From Rhynchospora pubera (taxonomy: Eukaryota > Streptophyta > Magnoliopsida > Poales > Cyperaceae): a stretch of 64,000 nt of DNA. Both the position numbers and the translations under genes were made by a program. Position 1 is the first letter of the stretch. Every line of letters starts with the position of its first letter. Below the pieces are notes generated by a model. That model saw only the letters and a list, made by a program, of their open reading frames with translations, did not search any database and had not been told where the DNA came from. Below, piece after piece: positions 60,256 through 64,000 of the stretch. Location of the stretch: the NCBI GenBank assembly GCA_028095005.1, contig CM051460.1, positions 155,243,461 through 155,307,460 of the forward strand, in the 5' to 3' direction.

Positions 60256-60732
60256 TTAAGGCATTGCCAGCCCTTTCATCAGATTAGCACTTCCAGGAGA
60301 GCATGGTTGGCAATTACTAGTACTACTTTTGTCATGGCCACAGCATGGAGGTTCTGATGGCAACATTGGCACTTCAGTAGTACCCTCCGGTGTAGCTGAA
60401 CCAGGGATAGGAGGGCATACACCTTGCGGAGGAGCATTTGGGTTGTGTGTGTAGCAGCTATGTTCTGGACCTGTATGGACTTCGGTAACAATCTTTGGTG
60501 TTTCTGAGATTCCGTGGGGCGGAGGACAACCAAGTGAGCAGGATTTAGTGCTTGTTGCAGAGCTGCAGCATGTATGTCCAGTAGGAACTGGCGTCATTTC
60601 ACTGAAGACGGGAGGGGATAGTTCGTGCCCTCCCAGACCAAGTTTTCTGTTTAGTCTTGCCGCGGTTGACAATTGTCCGAGAGATGTTGCAAAGAGCAAC
60701 ATAAGGAATATGGTTGTGGGGGATTTGGTCAT
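60256..60732 (-). CDS. Secreted three-module cysteine-containing protein, diverged paralogue (158 aa)
   Basis: The ATG is at 60732. Signal peptide residues 1-25 (IFLMLLFATSLGQLSTAA) are followed by RLNRKLGLGGHE. Three modules follow: MTPVPTGHTCC with CSLGCPPP; TPKIVTEVHTGPEHSC with GVCPP; and TTEVPMLPSEPPCC with GHDKSSTSNCQPCSPG. The third module closely resembles the single module of the 80-residue peptides (TE-V, PP, CC-x-H, S, C-x-P-G), which links the two gene types. Against the 160-residue copies the cysteine pattern and TEV/TPK spacers are kept while the rest has changed, so the family has been maintained for some time. It has 11 cysteines. A TATAAATA box lies about 70 bp upstream. Function is unknown. 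Confidence 0.75.
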   Translation of the reverse strand: MTKSPTTIFLMLLFATSLGQLSTAARLNRKLGLGGHELSPPVFSEMTPVPTGHTCCSSATSTKSCSLGCPPPHGISETPKIVTEVHTGPEHSCYTHNPNAPPQGVCPPIPGSATPEGTTEVPMLPSEPPCCGHDKSSTSNCQPCSPGSANLMKGLAMP

Positions 60733-60800
60733 TGTTGATATTTGTTTGATGTTGAGAGTAGATTGTTTTGAAGTGCTTTGCTAACTTATCGTACAATTAA

Positions 60801-60808
60801 TATTTATA
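60801..60808 (-). promoter_or_regulatory. TATA box of the unit 3 secreted-protein gene
   Basis: TATAAATA on the minus strand, about 70 bp upstream of the ATG at 60732. The sequence differs from the TATATA run of units 1 and 2 but its position is comparable. Confidence 0.55.
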
Positions 60809-61320
60809 CTTGCAGGTCATGTAATTGTCGAGGAGTTTTCTTCTGCCCAATTGAGTGTTCGCCAAGTCTTCACTGAAAATTTAAAGTAAACTTCTCCGTA
60901 TATCTTTGAGGTTGGTATGGTACCTAATTTTCTCCTTGCCGTCTTTCTAAAAAGTTGCATGTACATATGAAAATTTCTGGATATTCATTGTCATTGAGGA
61001 TATCAACAAAAGCACAGTTGTGTACCTTCTTTTCTATATTCTTGAATTATTAAATTATCTTTGTTTAGATGTTGCACTATGTAGTATGTACAGCCCGCGG
61101 CAAAAAAAAACGCTAGAAGTGCAAGATGAAGGCGTGTAAACATTTCCGTAGAACTTACCCTAGAAGGGAAAAGCCTTTTTAAGTTTTATAACTAAACTAT
61201 CAAGTCAAAAGCTGCTTCTAAATTCCCTGGTGAGTGGTGACGCGCACAGCCTGATAAAGACAAGTCACCACAACCCCACAGGCCACAGGAAAATTCACGA
61301 TAAATAAGCATCTAGATAAG

Positions 61321-62873
61321 ACCCACCTGCCAGAAAGATGGAGGATTCCTCAAGTATATGCTTAACGGCGGGTCGCACAAAATAAGAAGCCACACAATAG
61401 CTCATGAATTTACATAACCTGGTAAGATCATGCACTGTTGTGCTTAGGGTTAATAATCCCTGGCCATCTAACAAATTGAAGCCACACATACGTGGTAGTG
61501 AGGAATATATGTTTTGGTCTAGATTGCACTGGTACGGCCACTCAGGTGTCAACCATACAACCACTAGGCATGCAAATTTTCTTGATGATTAACAAAAAAA
61601 ACATGGATGGCTGGTACAATGAACAAAATAATGCATCTGCAATTTTTTCCTTTCCTGCTTGGCAAAACAGTACTTATAATGCTATAAGCAATCAATGGTT
61701 TGGTTTACCTTGCATCAGCATTCCGCTCTTTCCCAAAGCATTACAAAGTATGGTCTTATACAAAGTTAACAAAAGAAATTGCCCAGTAGTAGAAACATTT
61801 AATTTCTCCACTGCTTCCTAATTTTCTCCAAACAGAGAATAAATTTCTGGGTAAAACAACATACAGAAATGGATAAGAACAAACTAACCTTGAAAAAAAA
61901 CAAAAACTATTTGAATTTAAAACATTATACTTTATTTCTTCTTATTAAATTACAATGATACAATTTCCAAGATAATTTTTAATGGAATCCAAAAGAATTG
62001 CTCGAAATATCTTCACATAACTATAATTTTTTATTTCACAGCGGATTAGCTACATTGTATATTTAAGCACAATTTCCAGTTGTTTACCTACAAAGAGACT
62101 AACTGAAGTGCACACAGTTAAAAAGCAAAACTTCACATCAGACAACAAAGAGATCAGATGATGTACCATGAGACCAAATAATATATCAGATATGCAGCTC
62201 TCATGTTCCTAAACTACAATCCAAGTCCAAATTCCTTCTCATATTTTGCCACCTCTGATTCTACAAATCAGTTGAATGTCCCGATGATTCATTTTTTTTC
62301 TAAGATAAAAGTGTCAGCCAGCAAACTCTTTGTTCAGGGCTTCATGCAAAAAGATTTTAACAAAATAATATATAAAGATTGTTCTGTTACCTGGGTATGA
62401 AAGGACCAGTAGGTACTGAAGAAAAGATGCTGCATAGAGAGTTGGGAATAAGAGCAAATTATCAGTTGAGTAGCTTATGCAGTCTAAATAGTTGAACTTA
62501 GAAGTTGGTAGTTGGCAGGTGAAACTGTGCTCCTAAAAAATTCTAGCTAGCACAAGTGCATGTGACCCATATGGTACCCTGAGTCCGACCAAGTTTGAGG
62601 TTTCTTATTACATATATTACTATCACAAATATCAGCACAAAACTGGTTGGCTTTCAGTCGCAAGCATATATGTACCACTTTTATTTATCGGCCCTCAAAA
62701 AAAAAAAGGTATTATCACTTTAAGTTATCATAGATGAATAATAGCCTCTTGGTCAGATGGTCATATACATCAGCAAAAAGCAATCAATTAGCATCTTGTG
62801 CTCCAAACAAATGAAATATACTCTACAGTCCAGTCCAACAATAAATTGTTATGCATGGACTATGTTGCTTAAC
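61321..62873. other. AT-rich spacer at the right of unit 3
   Basis: No confident gene. Short frames (61295-61564 minus, 61492-61821 plus, 62203-62400 plus) show no motifs or splice support. Later exons of the right-end gene may lie here unseen. Confidence 0.45.
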
Positions 62874-64000
62874 CTTCACAGCATATTGGAGTGCAATCAA
62901 TTTGAACTCATCTTCAATCCGCTGATCTGTGTGACTGCAAGAAAAAGTATATTAATTATATGAGAGATGAAAAAAATAAAAATAAAAAAAATAAATCAAG
63001 CAGGAAAATATGCTACTATATTTACCTTCAAATTTGATGGAGAGAGACTTGGGGGAGGTGGTGGCAACTGGTCTCCTTTTATATCAGATGTAGAACCCAG
63101 AGAAAAGTTACTTGTTGCCAAAAAACTGTAATAAGCCTAAGTTCAGAAATAATTAAGCTAAAATCTGGTAGGGTTTTATATTGGCCGACAAAAAACGCAA
63201 TTAGGCAAAGGATCCCTACCCAGAAACTGAAAAGTACAATGAAGGAAAAAGAAAAATAAACAGAAAATACCTTGACTTCTCGAAGTGTTTCTCCAGAGAT
63301 GTATCATCTTTAATTTGGGAAAGACTTCTTTTATCCTAAACACACCATAACAATAAGTAATACTGAAACCAATGCTAACACATGTTAATCTGACATCGCA
63401 ATCAGGATATAAACCACACATCCTTCTGCTGAATGTCTTTTTATTCTTTTTCTTTGGGAAAAAAAAATAATATTTGGTTGATGTGCATGGCCACAAAAGC
63501 GACTGTTCCAAAGACAAAAATATTATGTTTTATAATTAATTTACAGACCAGTATCTACTGTAAGATCCGAAATCCCATGTAGCATGTACAATTTCTTAAA
63601 TCTAAAATTAAACCAACAAATTTCCAAAGAAAGGCAAAAAAAATCAGCATTTACTAAAAAACCAGTTGTATTTAAGTAAAAAGCTCGAAGTCATAAAAGG
63701 TTCAGTTTAGAAAAGGTTTGGACATTATCTGTATGTACCTTCATATCAGTTCCTTTCAATTGATATGCACAATTCTCTTCTGAGAAAAATTGAAAGAGCT
63801 CAAGCGTACCATCTGTACCAAATTCCTGGATATTTTAAGGATGAATAAATGATGAAGTCCAGGGCATATAAAACAAAAAAACTCTTATCAAGTAACATGA
63901 TCCTAATTGCTCACTCTGTTTAAACCTCCATTTACTGACAAGCTTGCAACTGGAAATCCTAACTTTTCTCCTTCATCCTTGTCTTGAAATAATGGTTTGA
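62874..64000 (-). CDS. Unrecognised multi-exon gene, 3' part (continues beyond the window)
   Basis: Exons with GT-AG borders on the minus strand, in transcript order, are: 63936-64000 (KPLFQDKDEGEKLGFPVASL), 63739-63825 (EFGTDGTLELFQFFSEENC and AYQLKGTDMK), 63271-63335 (SLSQIKDDTSLEKHFEKS), 63026-63125 (SFLATSNFSLGSTSD, KGDQLPPPPPSLSPSNLK) and 62874-62934 (RIEDEFKLIALQYAVK). The first four join in frame without stops. The last exon does not join in phase, so a small exon is missed or this copy has a lesion. The acidic and charged stretches and a Pro/Ser-rich segment suggest a soluble, perhaps nuclear protein. I do not recognise the family. A broken copy lies at 56916-59360. Confidence 0.6.

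Larger units (their letters stand above)
55740..61320. repeat. Older, diverged third unit of the duplication
   Basis: 55763-56850 follows 6490-7400 (shared strings include CAACCTTTTTCAAAACTGTC and CTCTGTTTTCGGTT). 59430-60800 follows 8290-9480, including the secreted-protein gene. 61010-61320 follows 9690-9790 and 14300-14450. Divergence is much higher than between units 1 and 2. A gene fragment (56916-59360) and two MITEs were added. The part matching 3.4-6.4 kb, with the one-module peptide gene, is absent. Confidence 0.75.

Overview
This window is nuclear DNA of a flowering plant, most likely a dicot. The intergenic DNA is very AT-rich, the genes have short GT-AG introns, and the mobile DNA is typical of plants: Ty1/copia LTR elements primed by a Met-tRNA-like site, a CACTA (En/Spm) transposon, a Mutator-like element, many hAT and PIF/Harbinger MITEs, a LINE remnant and a badnavirus-like endogenous sequence. 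I cannot name the species. There are no operons, ribosome binding sites or CRISPR arrays. All comparisons were made by eye, so percent differences are approximate.

The frame of the window is a segmental duplication. Unit 1 (about 3378-16430) and unit 2 (about 42045-55730) are the same stretch in the same orientation, and an older, more diverged unit 3 follows (about 55740-61320). Each unit carries small genes for secreted cysteine-containing proteins on the minus strand: a one-module peptide (4478-4720; 43117-43353) and a three-module protein (8907-9389; 47995-48477; 60256-60732). A more distant relative sits at 35823-36107. Nearly all of them share a signal peptide, a RKL tribasic-like stretch and a P-V/A-P-x(4-5)-C-C-S/T core. 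I do not recognise the family. It is the best candidate here for an undescribed system, a local cluster of putative secreted signalling or defence peptides. About 2.3 kb around the three-module gene is identical between units 1 and 2, while flanking DNA differs by several percent with indels, which points to recent gene conversion.

Mobile elements mark the history after duplication. Unit 1 received a 221-bp MITE (5370-5590), a 151-bp MITE (9798-9948) and a CACTA element that lost its 5' end (9987-14299). That element holds a broken TNP2-type transposase, a Ulp1-protease-like C-terminus, arrays of palindromic subterminal repeats and a near-perfect 116-bp hairpin. Unit 2 received a 608-bp Mutator-like element (45315-45922), a 70-bp insertion (44383-44452) and a gag-only LTR element (49521-54257, minus strand). 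Between the units lie a badnavirus-like fragment (16431-17720), a complete but inactivated copia element (19410-26968, TSD TTGAG), a cluster of hAT MITEs (27.5-35.3 kb), the 94-residue peptide gene and a LINE 3' remnant.

The right end (62874-64000) holds the minus-strand exons of an unrecognised gene that runs off the window. A truncated copy with several lesions lies at 56916-59360 inside unit 3.
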